In this document: piece by piece, positions 1 to 9,592 of the stretch
How the letters are laid out: each line of letters begins with the position of its first letter
Position numbering within the stretch: the first letter of the stretch is position 1
Assembly (NCBI GenBank): GCA_019637265.1
Contig: JAHBVY010000002.1
Coordinates: 1 to 64,000 of the forward strand
Length of the DNA stretch: 64,000 nt
Origin: Polyangiaceae bacterium
GTDB lineage: Bacteria > Myxococcota_A > Polyangia > Polyangiales > Polyangiaceae
Reading direction: 5' to 3'
Translations under genes and position numbers: made by a program
The notes under the pieces: generated by a model
The model's database searches: none
What the model was told of the DNA's origin: nothing
The model's input: the letters and a program-made list of their open reading frames with translations, nothing else

Positions 1-1
1 G

Positions 2-32
2 GCCCTCACCCTTACCGGGATCAGGTGAGGGC
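2..32 (-). terminator. Hairpin downstream of the first lipoprotein gene
   Basis: A perfect 9-bp inverted repeat (GCCCTCACC at 2-10, GGTGAGGGC at 24-32) with a 13-nt loop lies 12 bases past the stop codon of the lipoprotein gene read leftwards. Its position suggests a transcription terminator, but the window edge hides any U-tract, so it could equally be part of a repeat. Confidence 0.4.
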
Positions 33-43
33 ACCTGCTTATA

Positions 44-1606
44 TCACGGATTGAGGCTCAACACCTCCGCAGCCTCCCCGGCGATGCCTGCGGTGGCGCT
101 GCTCCCGCCGTTGCCCGGCGCACCGGGAGCGCCCAGCGTAACGCCGCCACCCTCACGCACTGGTGCAGCGCCGAGGTGCAGCACACCGGCGGAAACACCG
201 CCCGCGCCGCCCCCCCCGCCGCCGCCTGCGCCGCCTTGACCGCCGACACCTCCTGGGCATCCAAGGCCGTGAGCCTGACCGTAGCCACCCCCATCTAATC
301 CGGCCTGCCCGTCAGCCCCCGCACCACCATCCCCGGCGGTACCGGCCGTCAGCTGCACATCCTTCAGCGTCACCGGCGCGTTGAATAGCACGAGCGCCAC
401 GCTGGCCCCGCCACCGCCACCGCCACCACCGGGTGCTCCACCGCAGCCTCCAGCACCACCGCCACCACCGCCGCCGTTCGTGCCGCCACGACCGCCACCG
501 CCCCCCTGACCCACCTGACCATGTGAGCCGCCAGCGCCGGCCTGCGGCGCCCAACCGCTAGCGGTCAGGATACCGAGCGACGTGGCGCCAGCGCCTGAGG
601 TGCCGACAGGACCGGGGTTACCGTCACTCCCACCTCCACCGGCATTGCAAGCCTCCCCGACATCCCCCCCTTTGCCTCCGTTGGGGTTCGGATTCGTGAT
701 GGTTGGAGAACCGTTACTACCCTGCCCAGGAGGCGCGCCTTCAATGCCCCCGGGCGCTCCGCTTGTCTCCTCACCTGTGCGGGTACACGTGACGGTAATT
801 CCCCGTCCTGGCCGAACCCCGGTCGCATTGTCGCCGTTGATATTAACACCCGACGGCGCCAAGTCTGCCGCCGTCACATCGTCGCGAATCCCAGCAGCAC
901 CACTCGCCCCCTCCTGCGCAATGAACTCCACCTGCTCAAAGCTCAACCCACTCGAGTCCGCGACAAACCCACCCACACTGCTCTCCCCCGGCGTAGCTCC
1001 AGCGGGCGCTCTAAACCTCATGTACTGAACCGACATCTCAGCATTGATGTCCTTCGCCACCAGCGGGACCCCACTCGCAGGCGCCACAGTCGCCTTCAAC
1101 GTCGCATCGAACCCCCACCCATCACACTTAAAGCCACCCCAAACCTCCACGCCCGCAAGCGACGCGTCCAGAGACAGGTTCTCGACGAAATCCCCGCCAT
1201 CGGCGCAGACAAACAAACGCTTCCCGTCAGCCTTCGCTTTCTCCAACCCCGCCTGCACGCTCCCCAGCGGGTCAGCCTGCGTCCCGGCAGAACCCACGCC
1301 TCCAGCCGGACTCACAAACACCGCCAACTCATCATCAATCACACAAGCCTCATCAGCCGGACTCGCCGTCTCATCACAGATTGGCGTCGTGCCCCCCGAA
1401 CCTCCCGTCCCCGCAGTCCCCCCGCTCGCGCCCGAACCAGCTGCTCCTCCCGAACCCGCAGCACCACCAGCGCCTGCGGTCCCGCCCGAGCCCGCTGCGC
1501 CCCCAGAACCCGCGCCTCCACCCCCATTGTACTGCTCGCCCCCACAGGCAGCAAGCAGTGCTGCTAGAGCACAAGTCGTCGTCATCGCAGCCACCGAACT
1601 CTTCAT
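44..1606 (-). CDS. Gly-rich lipoprotein with DUF1565-like domain (paralog 1)
   Basis: Predicted 520-residue exported lipoprotein of unknown function. The ATG at 1606 is chosen because GGAG lies 8 bases upstream and a signal peptide follows directly, with lipobox LAAC and acceptor Cys21; a GTG three codons earlier is less likely. Residues 22-77 are a Gly/Ala/Ser repeat (GGSGGAAGSGG type). Next comes a segment of the sort GTQADPLGSVQAGLEKA that resembles the DUF1565 opening of right-handed beta-helix proteins, then a long Gly-rich C-terminal half with runs such as GGGGGGGGASVALVLFNAPV. The adjacent gene at 1722-3311 is a close paralog. The Gly-rich tail may form a surface or extracellular-matrix layer, but this is inference. 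No enzymatic motif is visible. Confidence 0.85.
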   Translation of the reverse strand: MKSSVAAMTTTCALAALLAACGGEQYNGGGGAGSGGAAGSGGTAGAGGAAGSGGAAGSGASGGTAGTGGSGGTTPICDETASPADEACVIDDELAVFVSPAGGVGSAGTQADPLGSVQAGLEKAKADGKRLFVCADGGDFVENLSLDASLAGVEVWGGFKCDGWGFDATLKATVAPASGVPLVAKDINAEMSVQYMRFRAPAGATPGESSVGGFVADSSGLSFEQVEFIAQEGASGAAGIRDDVTAADLAPSGVNINGDNATGVRPGRGITVTCTRTGEETSGAPGGIEGAPPGQGSNGSPTITNPNPNGGKGGDVGEACNAGGGGSDGNPGPVGTSGAGATSLGILTASGWAPQAGAGGSHGQVGQGGGGGRGGTNGGGGGGGAGGCGGAPGGGGGGGGASVALVLFNAPVTLKDVQLTAGTAGDGGAGADGQAGLDGGGYGQAHGLGCPGGVGGQGGAGGGGGGGAGGVSAGVLHLGAAPVREGGGVTLGAPGAPGNGGSSATAGIAGEAAEVLSLNP

Positions 1607-1721
1607 AAGAATCACTCCAATCCAAGGCGAGGTTGGATTCCAATGTCTATCTGAAACTGACTACTCAAATTCCGTCGCGCAGGACGAATGGCCACCGCCC
1701 CAACGATCGACGAGGAAAACA

Positions 1722-3311
1722 CTAGGGACTGACGCTAATCACATCAGCTGCCTCCCCGACGATGCCCGCGTTGGCGCTGCTCCCGCCGTTGCCCGGCGCA
1801 CCAGGAGCACCTGGGGTGATGCTGCCGCCCTCACGCACTGGCGCAGCGCCGAGGTGCAGCACGCCCGCGGAGACGCCGCCCGCGCCGCCGCCACCGCCAC
1901 CACCTGGGCCACCTTGACCGCCACGCCCGCCGCCACATCCATCATCGGCAGGATTCCCGGCGAATCCCCCCGCGAGCCCATCCTGCCCCTCCGCCCCCGC
2001 GCCGCCATCTCCAGCATCACCGGCAGTCAGCTGCACGTCCTTCAGCCGCACCGGCGCGTTGAACAGCAACAAGGCCACACTGGCGCCACCGCCGCCACCG
2101 CCGCCACCGGGTGCTCCCCCGCAGCCGCCCGCGCCACCGCCACCACCGCCACCGGCCAAACCGCCACGACCACCACCGCCACCCTGACCGACTTTGCCGT
2201 GTTCGCCACCAGTGCCAGCCTGCGGTGCCCAGCCACTCGCAGTCAGGGTACCGTGCATCGTGGCGCCAATGCCTGAGGTGCCGTCGGGACCGGGATTGCC
2301 CCGACTCCCACCTCCGCCTTCATTACAGTCAGCTTCGGGGTCTCCCCCCTTGCCGCCGTTGGGATTCGGAGTCGCGATGGCTGGCGAGCCGTTGGTACCT
2401 TGCGCAGGCACTGGTCCCCCATTGCCCCCAGGACCACCAGTCGTCTGCTCGCTTGTCCGTGTACAGGTAACGGGAGTACCAGGACCACCAGTCGTATCGG
2501 TCGCAGGCTTTCCATTGATGTTAACACCCGACGGCGCCAAGTCTGCCGCCGTCACGTCATCGCGCGTGCCACTCGCACCACTCGCCCCCTCCTGCGCAAT
2601 AAACTCCACCTGTTCAAACGACAGCGCGCTCGATTCACTCACAAATCCGGCAATACTACTCTCTCCCGGCGCCACCCCGGCCGGTGCACTAAACCTCACA
2701 TACCGAAACAACGTCTCTGCGTTGATATCCTTAGCTACCAACGGCACCCCATTCGCTGGCGCCACCGTCGCCTTCAACCCCGCATCAAAACCCCACCCGT
2801 CACACCTAAACCCACCCCACACCTCAACCCCAGCAAGCTCAGCGCCAAGCGAAACATTCTCCTCAAAATCCCCGCCATCCGCGCAAACAAACAGCCGCTT
2901 TCCGTCAGCCTTCGCTTTCTCCAACCCCGCCTGCACGCTCCCCAATGGGTCAGCCTGTGTTCCGGCAGAACCCACACCACCCGCAGGGCTCACAAACACA
3001 GCCAGTTCATCATCGATCACGCAAGCCTCATCCGCTGGACTCGCTGTCTCGTCGCAAGTCGGCGTCGTACCACCCGAGCCCGCAGTCCCCCCGCTAGCCC
3101 CCGAGCCTGCCGCTCCTCCAGAGCCGGCCGTTCCGCCAAACCCACCGCTGCCCGCAACCCCTCCAACACCCGCTGTGCCGGCAACACCCCCGCTGTTGTC
3201 GGTTCCACACGTGTTGTCCTTTGCGCATTCCGGAGGACCGGGAGTGCAGCCCAGTGGCAAGCTCGTCAACACGCCCACTACCCCCAACATACCAAAACTG
3301 AACAACCTCAT
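1722..3311 (-). CDS. Gly-rich lipoprotein with DUF1565-like domain (paralog 2)
   Basis: Predicted 529-residue lipoprotein, tandem paralog of the gene at 44-1606. The ATG at 3311 has GGAG six bases upstream and is followed by a signal peptide with lipobox LPLGC (Cys22); an upstream GTG at 3323 is possible. After a short Cys-containing stretch and a Gly/Ala/Ser repeat, 64 consecutive residues (CDETASPADE to CADGGDF) are identical to the paralog, and similarity continues through the DUF1565-like region and Gly-rich tail. The most divergent part is the signal peptide and linker. The genes are 115 bases apart on one strand and may be co-transcribed, although each has its own ribosome-binding site. 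Function unknown; exported outer-membrane or surface protein is inferred. Confidence 0.85.
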   Translation of the reverse strand: MRLFSFGMLGVVGVLTSLPLGCTPGPPECAKDNTCGTDNSGGVAGTAGVGGVAGSGGFGGTAGSGGAAGSGASGGTAGSGGTTPTCDETASPADEACVIDDELAVFVSPAGGVGSAGTQADPLGSVQAGLEKAKADGKRLFVCADGGDFEENVSLGAELAGVEVWGGFRCDGWGFDAGLKATVAPANGVPLVAKDINAETLFRYVRFSAPAGVAPGESSIAGFVSESSALSFEQVEFIAQEGASGASGTRDDVTAADLAPSGVNINGKPATDTTGGPGTPVTCTRTSEQTTGGPGGNGGPVPAQGTNGSPAIATPNPNGGKGGDPEADCNEGGGGSRGNPGPDGTSGIGATMHGTLTASGWAPQAGTGGEHGKVGQGGGGGRGGLAGGGGGGGAGGCGGAPGGGGGGGGASVALLLFNAPVRLKDVQLTAGDAGDGGAGAEGQDGLAGGFAGNPADDGCGGGRGGQGGPGGGGGGGAGGVSAGVLHLGAAPVREGGSITPGAPGAPGNGGSSANAGIVGEAADVISVSP

Positions 3312-3404
3312 CGGAATCTCCACGAAAACGGGTCACGACGCTCACAAAGAGCTAACTTAAATCGAATAAAGACGCGGCACGGACTCACCACGAGTGATCC
3401 TCAC

Positions 3405-4400
3405 TCAGAATCTACCGGAAATAGTCCACTGACCACCCCCAGCGGCCACACTGAACCCATGCTCGAATCGCGCGGCGCTCCGCGTTGGCTCGGGCCACAG
3501 CAGGTAGGCAGCAGCGCCCAACACCGCGAACCCGGCTCCTACCCCCAAGAACACGTTGCGTGTATTGCGGTCACTCTCCCAGTCTGCAGCGGCGCCGGGG
3601 GCCTCTAGACAGCGCACTTGACGATTTGCTGGACCACAACTCTCGCCACCTAGCTCTTCCCAGCGATCCCTCTCGGAGGCGGCACTCGCGTTGAACACAA
3701 TCGCCACAGCCAGTGACCCCGCCGCCAACACCCCCGCACCCAACACCACCAAGTTCCGCGCCGTGTAATCCGGCCCCTCCTCAGGAGGCATCGGCTCAGG
3801 CACCACCTCCGGCTCCGCCCCCGTCAGCTCCGGCGCCACAGCCACCGACGGATCCCGCTCCAAAATCAGCTCATGGGTCGCCCGCTCACCCGCGGCCGCC
3901 GTGAGCTGCCTCGTCACCGTGAGGTACCCCGGGTGCGACACCACCAGCTCATAGGGCCCCGGTGCCACGTAGAACGACTTCTCACCACGCGCCGCGCCAC
4001 TCACGGACACTTCGGCGCCGTCAGGCTTCGTGACGATATCCAACCGCTGCACCCGCTCCATCACCGCGCGCCGCGCCGCCCGCGTGCGCTCGCTGATGCG
4101 CTCGCCCGCCAGGCTCGCACAGTGGTCCATCATCGCGGCGGCCCGCGCCCACTCCTCACGCTTGCTCAAGGTCTGACCCAGGTCGCAAGCAGCACGTATA
4201 GAACGCTCCGTGCCCCACAGGCTCGTCAGGTAGTCCTCAGCCTTCGCGTAGTCGCCTGCCCGATAGGCCTCCGAGGCGAGACGGTGGAGCTCGTCCGTCG
4301 TGATTTGCTCCGCACCGGCAGATGTCGGCACGGCGAGCGCCCCGAGCACGAGCGCCGCCGCCAAGATAGAGCGACGAACGGGTGGACGGGATGAGGGCAT
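3405..4400 (-). CDS. TPR/PEGA-domain membrane protein ending in ISGRF
   Basis: Predicted 331-residue envelope protein. The ATG at 4400 is preferred because a signal peptide starts there (RRSILAAALVLGALAVPTS, cleavage near AGA-EQ); the frame stays open to 4541 with alternative starts. Mature N-terminus carries a TPR-like region (YRAGDYAKAEDYL), then a PEGA-like domain (VSVSGAARGE, YELVVSHPGYLTV). Two hydrophobic segments lie at about 216-237 and 283-302, followed by a C-terminal tail GGGQWTISGRF. PEGA domains are usually extracytoplasmic beta-sandwiches. The same tail (ISGRF) ends an otherwise different TPR protein at 45698-46687, and both genes lie downstream of a Ser/Thr kinase gene. Function unknown; a scaffold or sensor role near the kinase is inferred. 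Confidence 0.8.
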   Translation of the reverse strand: MPSSRPPVRRSILAAALVLGALAVPTSAGAEQITTDELHRLASEAYRAGDYAKAEDYLTSLWGTERSIRAACDLGQTLSKREEWARAAAMMDHCASLAGERISERTRAARRAVMERVQRLDIVTKPDGAEVSVSGAARGEKSFYVAPGPYELVVSHPGYLTVTRQLTAAAGERATHELILERDPSVAVAPELTGAEPEVVPEPMPPEEGPDYTARNLVVLGAGVLAAGSLAVAIVFNASAASERDRWEELGGESCGPANRQVRCLEAPGAAADWESDRNTRNVFLGVGAGFAVLGAAAYLLWPEPTRSAARFEHGFSVAAGGGQWTISGRF

Positions 4401-4641
4401 GCCGCGCGACGCGGTGCGGTCAGGATGGGCGACCACGAAGGGCGCCCCTACTGAGGCGGGGATGTCACTGCACGACGTGCGCTGGAGAGAGGTGATGAGT
4501 TGCGACATAGAAACAGTAGAATTGGCGCGCTGACAGGGCAAGTGAGCGCAGTATCTCAGCGAGGAGCCTGGCGCCTGACAGAAGGGGGAGCGAAGCGTGC
4601 GCAGTGAAGAAGGTCAGCGCAGCGAATAGAATACACCATGA

Positions 4642-5934
4642 CTAATAGTCCTCGCTAAGGAGACCCTCACCGGATCCTTTCGCGGCGGGCTTCGGGTGCG
4701 CAGGCTTCGACGCCGGTTTGGCTCGAGGAGCAGGCTGAGCCTTCGGCGCAGCGGCTGCCGCCGGTTGCGCTACCGGCTTAGGCGTTGGCGCAGCGGCTGG
4801 CGCCGGCTGCGCTGCGGCATTCGTCTCACTCGGCCCCGCGCTTGGCTCAGCAGCTGCGGTTGGCACCGGCGCTCCCGGCTCGCCAGGCGCGGCCGCCGGC
4901 TCATCCGGCGCAGGCTCGCCAGTCGCAGCGGGCGCCTTCTCACCCGGCTCAGGCTCACCGGTTGCCGCCTGGCCCGGCGCATTCGTCAGGGTGGCTGGCG
5001 TAGTAGAAGCCTCCACGCCTGCCCCACGCTGCTGACCGATCCACACGCCCAGCCCGAGCACACCGAAGAGCAGCGGCACGACCCAAAGGGCGCGCAGCTT
5101 GCTGCGCTTACTTTCAGCCTCGGCGTGCGGTGTGGCCACGCTGCTCGGCACGAAGGCGCTGGGGGTGCGCTCGCTAGCCGCCGCATCGCTAGCGCTCGCG
5201 GCGCTCGCGGCGGGAGCGCGCTCGCTCGGCGCCGCATCGCCAGCCTCCAAGTCGCTCGCAGCAATGGCAGCCTTATCCGGCTTACTCGTGGCTGCGCTGG
5301 TGGCAGTCGCTGCAACTGACCCAACCGCCTGCGCCTTCAGCCTCGCGGTGCTGGGGATCGTCACTGCATTGCGTGACGACTCACCCTCGCTCCGCCCCGC
5401 ATCTTGCACCCCGACCGCACCGAGAACGCCGCGCGCCGCCTCGCTGCTTGGCTCGTCGCCCGCTTCGCCCGAAGCCTCAGCCTGCGTTACTTCGCCTACG
5501 TCGCCAGCCGCCGCCGCGGCTTGCGCCGCGTTCACGTCGGCCGCAGCCAGCTCATCAGCTGACGATGCCTCGGCACTCGTGTCGACTTCAGGCAGTGCAG
5601 CTGACGATGTCTCACCCCGCACGATGACCACATCGGCTTCGGGCGTCGACGCACCCCCAGCTGGCGACGCGCCGGGCTCGAGCTTCGGCAGCGTCACCCA
5701 CCGCTGCTTCCGCATCGCCGCCACCACGGGCGCCGTCGGCTCACGCTTCCCCTTCAGCACGCCCTCCAGCGCGAACGGAGGCTCCAGCTGACGCTCCGTC
5801 CGATCACGCCGCGGCGCCACGGCGCCCTGGTCATCCGGATCACCCGTCAGCTCACCCAACACCCCCTTCGCCTGTGGATCCCCGCCCAAGAGCCACGGCT
5901 CGATGGTGTCCCCGCTGTGCTTGCGCTCCGTCAT
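4642..5934 (-). CDS. Ala/Pro-rich single-span membrane protein coupled to kinase
   Basis: Predicted 430-residue protein I do not recognise. The ATG at 5934 overlaps the stop of the upstream kinase gene in an ATGA arrangement, so the two are translationally coupled; the longer frame upstream would overlap the kinase further. Residues 1-60 are charged and polar (MTERKHSGDTIEPWLLGGDPQ), followed by a low-complexity Ala/Ser/Glu region. One transmembrane segment at about 280-302 (WVVPLLFGVLGLGVWIG) precedes a Pro/Ala/Lys-rich tail ending GLLSEDY. The tail resembles periplasm-spanning PA/PK linkers of TonB-like proteins, but no TonB domain is present. Coupling suggests it is a partner or substrate of the kinase. 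Confidence 0.75.
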   Translation of the reverse strand: MTERKHSGDTIEPWLLGGDPQAKGVLGELTGDPDDQGAVAPRRDRTERQLEPPFALEGVLKGKREPTAPVVAAMRKQRWVTLPKLEPGASPAGGASTPEADVVIVRGETSSAALPEVDTSAEASSADELAAADVNAAQAAAAAGDVGEVTQAEASGEAGDEPSSEAARGVLGAVGVQDAGRSEGESSRNAVTIPSTARLKAQAVGSVAATATSAATSKPDKAAIAASDLEAGDAAPSERAPAASAASASDAAASERTPSAFVPSSVATPHAEAESKRSKLRALWVVPLLFGVLGLGVWIGQQRGAGVEASTTPATLTNAPGQAATGEPEPGEKAPAATGEPAPDEPAAAPGEPGAPVPTAAAEPSAGPSETNAAAQPAPAAAPTPKPVAQPAAAAAPKAQPAPRAKPASKPAHPKPAAKGSGEGLLSEDY

Positions 5935-8045
5935 CGGCGCCCTCCCTTCGCTGGTGGAGCGGCGGACGGCGCCGGGCTCGCGGAGCCGCTCGCTGCGCCT
6001 TGCTTCGTGAGCCACTTGTCGGGGCCGTCGCTCGTGATCTCCTCCACCATCTCCTTGATATCCTCTGGGCTAACCCCAAGCTCTGCCTCCGTGAGCTCCC
6101 CGCTCGACGCGCTGGGAGCAGGTGCTGTCGCAGGGGTGGGTGCTGTCGCAGGGGCGGGTGCTGTCGCAGGGGTGGGTGCTGTCGCCGAGGCGGGTGCGGC
6201 CGCAGCGGGGGGAGCGGCCGAAACATCAGGAAGACTGACGCTGGCCGCGGGCGCGGCAGCCTCCTCAGATTTCGTGAGCGCTCTCACCCCAAGCCAGACG
6301 CCGATGATGATGGCTCCCAGCGTGATCCCGGCGGCCATCCCGTGCCAGGCATTCAAGGCCCGAGGCTCGTTGCTCGCAGACAAAGGCTGTGAGCCAGCAG
6401 GAGGTGGCGTGCTCTTGGCCGGTCCCTCGGACGCCATCGGCGCGGCGTTCGCTCCCGCCCCTTGCACGGCGCCTCCCGGATTGCCGTGTCCTTGCACGGC
6501 CCTCCCGTGTTGCGGGTGACCTCGCTGCGCGTGCCCTTGCCACGCATGCCCGGCAGCTCCAGGCGCACCGTACTGCACCTGCCCCGGCGGTCCGTATCCC
6601 TGACCTGGCGGCGCCTGCCCAGCGGCTCCCGGCGGTCCGTATCCCTGACCTTGGGGCGCATGACCGGCAGCTCCCGGCGCACCGTACCCCTGACCTGGTT
6701 GCGCATTCCCAGCGACTCCCGGCGCATGCCCCTGCGCGCGACCTCGAGCCGCCCCCGGTGTACCGTACCTCTGCGCGTCTCGAGCAGCGCCTCCCGGTGC
6801 ATACATCCCCTGCACCTCCCCGGGCGCCAAATGCACGCGCTGTTTCCCTGGCGAAACACCTTGAGGCGTACCGCCCGGAGCCACCCCAGCGCCGCGCGGC
6901 GCCTCTGAAGGAGCCTCATGGGGACGCAGCAAGCCAGCGCTCTCGGCCGCAGCCGCCGCCGCGCTGAACGCCGCCTTCAGCTCTTCGCGGCGCGTCTCGG
7001 GCATGCGGAACGTGCCACCGTCAGTGTAGCTGCCTTGCGGCGGGTTGAGGATCGTCGCGTCCGACAGCGGCTCGAACGAATCGAGCACCTCCTGCAGCGG
7101 GGCCGTCGACTGAAGCCCCTTCGCGACGACCCGAGGGCGCGCCACCGCCGCGTCCGGGTTGCCGTTCCTCACCGCCGCGTTCAACGCGCGACGCCGCGCG
7201 TCACGCAGCGCGTAGCCGAAATCCAGCATGGTCTGGAACCGCGCGTTGGGGTCCTTCTGCACCGCCCGCTTCACGATCGTCCAGACGTACTCCGGGAAGC
7301 CGGGGAGCACGTCGGGGAGCGGATCGGGATCCATCCCCTCGTGCCGGAGCAGCAGCTCATGCGGCGTGGGCTCACGGCCCGGGGGCATGAACGGGTGCCA
7401 CCCAGCCATCATCTCGTACAGCACGATGCCCAGCGCGTACACGTCCGAGCGCCCGTCTACTAGCTCGCTCTGCCCACTGCAGTGCTCGGGCGACATGTAG
7501 GGCAACGTGCCACGCACCTTGTGTGCGCCCGTCGTCTTGAAGCCGAGGCCCTGCACCTTCGCGATGCCGAGGTCCAGCACCTTCACCTCGTTCGCGTGCG
7601 TGACGAACACGTTCTCCGGCTTGACGTCCCGGTGGATCACCCCAATCTCGTGCGCCGCCTGCAGCGCGTCCGCGATCTGACTCCCGTAGTACAGCGTCGG
7701 CGCGATCTGGACCCGCGGCTCCTGCTGCATCAGCTCACGCAGCGTGTGACCCTTCAGCAGGTCCATCGCGTACCAAAACAGGCCCTCCGGCTCCAGCAAC
7801 CCCGCGTCGTGCACCCGCACGATGTTCCCGTGTTGCATCGTGCTCATCAGCACCGCCTCACGCTGCCAACGCTCGATCGCCCCCTCCACGAACGACTCAC
7901 GCAGGTTCATGATCTTCAGCGCGCGGACGATCCCGAGCAACCGGTGACGCGCCGAGTAGACGCAACCCGTCCCACCGCTCGCGAGCTCCTCGATGAGCTC
8001 GTAGTTCCCAACGACCTTCCCTTTTGTAAACGGTAGCTTTTCCAC
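5931..8045 (-). CDS. Hanks-type Ser/Thr protein kinase, membrane anchored
   Basis: Transfers phosphate from ATP to Ser/Thr of unknown targets. GTG at 8045 is chosen: it has GAGG 9 bases upstream and starts 14 residues before the kinase fold; the frame stays open to 8282 but that would overlap the ogt gene. With this start the kinase domain covers about 14-280: Gly-rich loop ASGGTG at 22-27, ATP-anchoring Lys44 (ALKIM), alpha-C Glu63, catalytic HRDVKPEN at 138-145 and metal-binding DLG at 158-160. A Gly/Pro/Gln-rich linker with repeats of QGYGPPG type follows, then a transmembrane segment at about 570-589 and a short C-terminal part with an 18-bp tandem DNA repeat near 6120-6185 encoding (ATAP[TA]P)n. 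It is active-looking. The next gene overlaps by 4 bases. Confidence 0.9.
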   Translation of the reverse strand: MEKLPFTKGKVVGNYELIEELASGGTGCVYSARHRLLGIVRALKIMNLRESFVEGAIERWQREAVLMSTMQHGNIVRVHDAGLLEPEGLFWYAMDLLKGHTLRELMQQEPRVQIAPTLYYGSQIADALQAAHEIGVIHRDVKPENVFVTHANEVKVLDLGIAKVQGLGFKTTGAHKVRGTLPYMSPEHCSGQSELVDGRSDVYALGIVLYEMMAGWHPFMPPGREPTPHELLLRHEGMDPDPLPDVLPGFPEYVWTIVKRAVQKDPNARFQTMLDFGYALRDARRRALNAAVRNGNPDAAVARPRVVAKGLQSTAPLQEVLDSFEPLSDATILNPPQGSYTDGGTFRMPETRREELKAAFSAAAAAAESAGLLRPHEAPSEAPRGAGVAPGGTPQGVSPGKQRVHLAPGEVQGMYAPGGAARDAQRYGTPGAARGRAQGHAPGVAGNAQPGQGYGAPGAAGHAPQGQGYGPPGAAGQAPPGQGYGPPGQVQYGAPGAAGHAWQGHAQRGHPQHGRAVQGHGNPGGAVQGAGANAAPMASEGPAKSTPPPAGSQPLSASNEPRALNAWHGMAAGITLGAIIIGVWLGVRALTKSEEAAAPAASVSLPDVSAAPPAAAAPASATAPTPATAPAPATAPTPATAPAPSASSGELTEAELGVSPEDIKEMVEEITSDGPDKWLTKQGAASGSASPAPSAAPPAKGGRR

Positions 8046-8214
8046 CCCGGGTCGCCTCAGAGTACGCGAGGGAACCTGACCGTCAACGACTAAAGCGCCG
8101 CCCACCGCCAGTCGACGGGCCGGAGCGGGCTCGCGTTTGAAGGACACCGCGTCCAGCTCGGTCGGCCCCACGGTCAGTTGACGCCTTTTCGTGGTGGGTG
8201 GCGTTTTTTCTTGC

Positions 8215-8727
8215 CTAAGTGCCCGCCTCCAACCGAAGCAGACGCTCCTTGGTGGAGGTGCCGCCGTGGGCCGTGAAGCCACCCAAGCCGCCGCGACCCG
8301 TCACGCGATGGCAGGGGATGAGGATGGGGATCGGGTTGCGACGCATCGCCTGACCCACCGCGCGCGCCGCGCCGGGCGAGCCCAGCTCGGCGGCGAGCTC
8401 CCCGTAGGTGATGGTCTGCCCCGGCGGGACCCGCATCAGGCGCTCGTACACGCGGCGATGGAAGGGCGGCGCCTGGAGCTCGAGCGGCGCGCTCGAGAGA
8501 TCCACCGCGCGGCCCTCGAGCAGCGCGCCAACCTGAGCGATGACGCGGCGAACGGGCCCAGACGGTGGCGCTTCGGTCGCGTGAGGCGAGCGCACGAGCA
8601 GCGCCTGGCGGGTCGCCTCAGCGGTCGCCTCCGGGAGCTGGAGCCCCGTGATTTTTCCACTGCGGAAACTGATGCCACACACCCCGATCGGCGTGGGGAA
8701 CAGCGCGTAGTGCTCGGGCGCGGTCAT
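8215..8727 (-). CDS. ogt: Methylated-DNA--protein-cysteine S-methyltransferase
   Basis: Suicide repair enzyme that moves methyl groups from O6-methylguanine (and O4-methylthymine) to its own cysteine. The 170-residue length fits Ogt/AGT. The C-terminal domain shows the helix-turn-helix region (PPGQTITYGELAAELGSPGAARAVGQAM) and the acceptor motif PIPILIPCHRV followed by GGFTAHGG. The N-terminal ribonuclease-like domain is present but divergent. No Ada-type regulatory domain is attached, so it is the constitutive or stand-alone form. ATG at 8727 directly starts the family fold. The kinase frame begins within or just after its 3' end, but the two genes look independent. Confidence 0.95.
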   Translation of the reverse strand: MTAPEHYALFPTPIGVCGISFRSGKITGLQLPEATAEATRQALLVRSPHATEAPPSGPVRRVIAQVGALLEGRAVDLSSAPLELQAPPFHRRVYERLMRVPPGQTITYGELAAELGSPGAARAVGQAMRRNPIPILIPCHRVTGRGGLGGFTAHGGTSTKERLLRLEAGT

Positions 8728-8842
8728 CGGGCGACTGTAGCTCGGGCGCTCACGGGTGTCAGCGCGCAGCTCACATCGCCCGAACGCTCGCAGCGCTCCG
8801 CTGCTCCTTCAGCGCTCCAGCCCGCCGCGACTTCGACCGGGC

Positions 8843-9535
8843 TCAGCGCGGCGCGTAGGTCATCAAGAGGAACACCTGCGCCTCCTCCGCGCCGGGGTTC
8901 CGATACACGTGCGGGACGTCCGCCGAGAACACCGCGGCGTCCCCCGTCGAAAGCTCGTGCGCCTCACCACCCACTTCCACGTGCAGCTGACCGCGCGCCA
9001 CCACCAGGTTCTCCGAGGTGCCGGGCGCGTGCGCGTCGGCGCGCTCCTCGGCGAAGGGCGCGAGCCGCAGCTCATAGAACTCCACCGTCCGCGCCTGATC
9101 CGCGGGGAAGAGCGCGCGAGAGCCGAAGCTGCCGTCGAGCGAGCGCAGCCAGCGCGCGCGATCCGCGGCGAGCACCATCAGCCCCGGCGGGCTCGGGTTG
9201 CTGATCAGCGCGGAGAACGGCAAGCCGAGCGCATAGGCTATTTTCCACAGCACATTGATGGTCGGCGTGCTCTGCTGATTCTCTATCTGGTTCAGCATCG
9301 CGCGGCTGACGCCGGAGCGCTGCGCCAGCTTCTCGAGCGAGAGGCCTCGCTCGGCGCGCAGCTGCTTCAAGTTCGCGGCGACGACGGGCGTGAGGTCGCT
9401 CGCGTCCGCCTGGCTCACCCCCTCCTCGGCCACGCGCGCCTGGGCGGCGTCACGAGGCAGGCCAGCGCCACGAGGCGCAGGGCCACGAGGCGCAAGGCCA
9501 CGAAGTGGAGCGCCGCGGAGCTTGGCTGTTGCCAT
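8843..9535 (-). CDS. XRE-family regulator with C-terminal cupin domain
   Basis: Predicted 230-residue DNA-binding regulator. An N-terminal extension of about 35 residues contains three copies of a five-residue repeat (RGLAP, RGPAP, RGAGL) encoded by a 15-bp tandem repeat near 9461-9510. A Cro/C1 helix-turn-helix follows (LKQLRAERGLSLEKLAQRSGVSRAMLNQIEN) at about 50-105, and the C-terminal cupin-2 domain (VEVGGEAHELSTGDAAVFSADVPHVYRN) probably binds a small ligand or metal. Such proteins often repress amino-acid, polyamine or stress genes. Its neighbours are ogt and a peroxiredoxin gene, so a stress-related regulon is plausible but not shown. ATG at 9535; no clear alternative start. Confidence 0.9.
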   Translation of the reverse strand: MATAKLRGAPLRGLAPRGPAPRGAGLPRDAAQARVAEEGVSQADASDLTPVVAANLKQLRAERGLSLEKLAQRSGVSRAMLNQIENQQSTPTINVLWKIAYALGLPFSALISNPSPPGLMVLAADRARWLRSLDGSFGSRALFPADQARTVEFYELRLAPFAEERADAHAPGTSENLVVARGQLHVEVGGEAHELSTGDAAVFSADVPHVYRNPGAEEAQVFLLMTYAPR

Positions 9536-9592
9536 AGGGATAAACGACCGGCGGCGACGCGCGAGGAGACCGCGCCGCCGCCGTGTCCCAGA

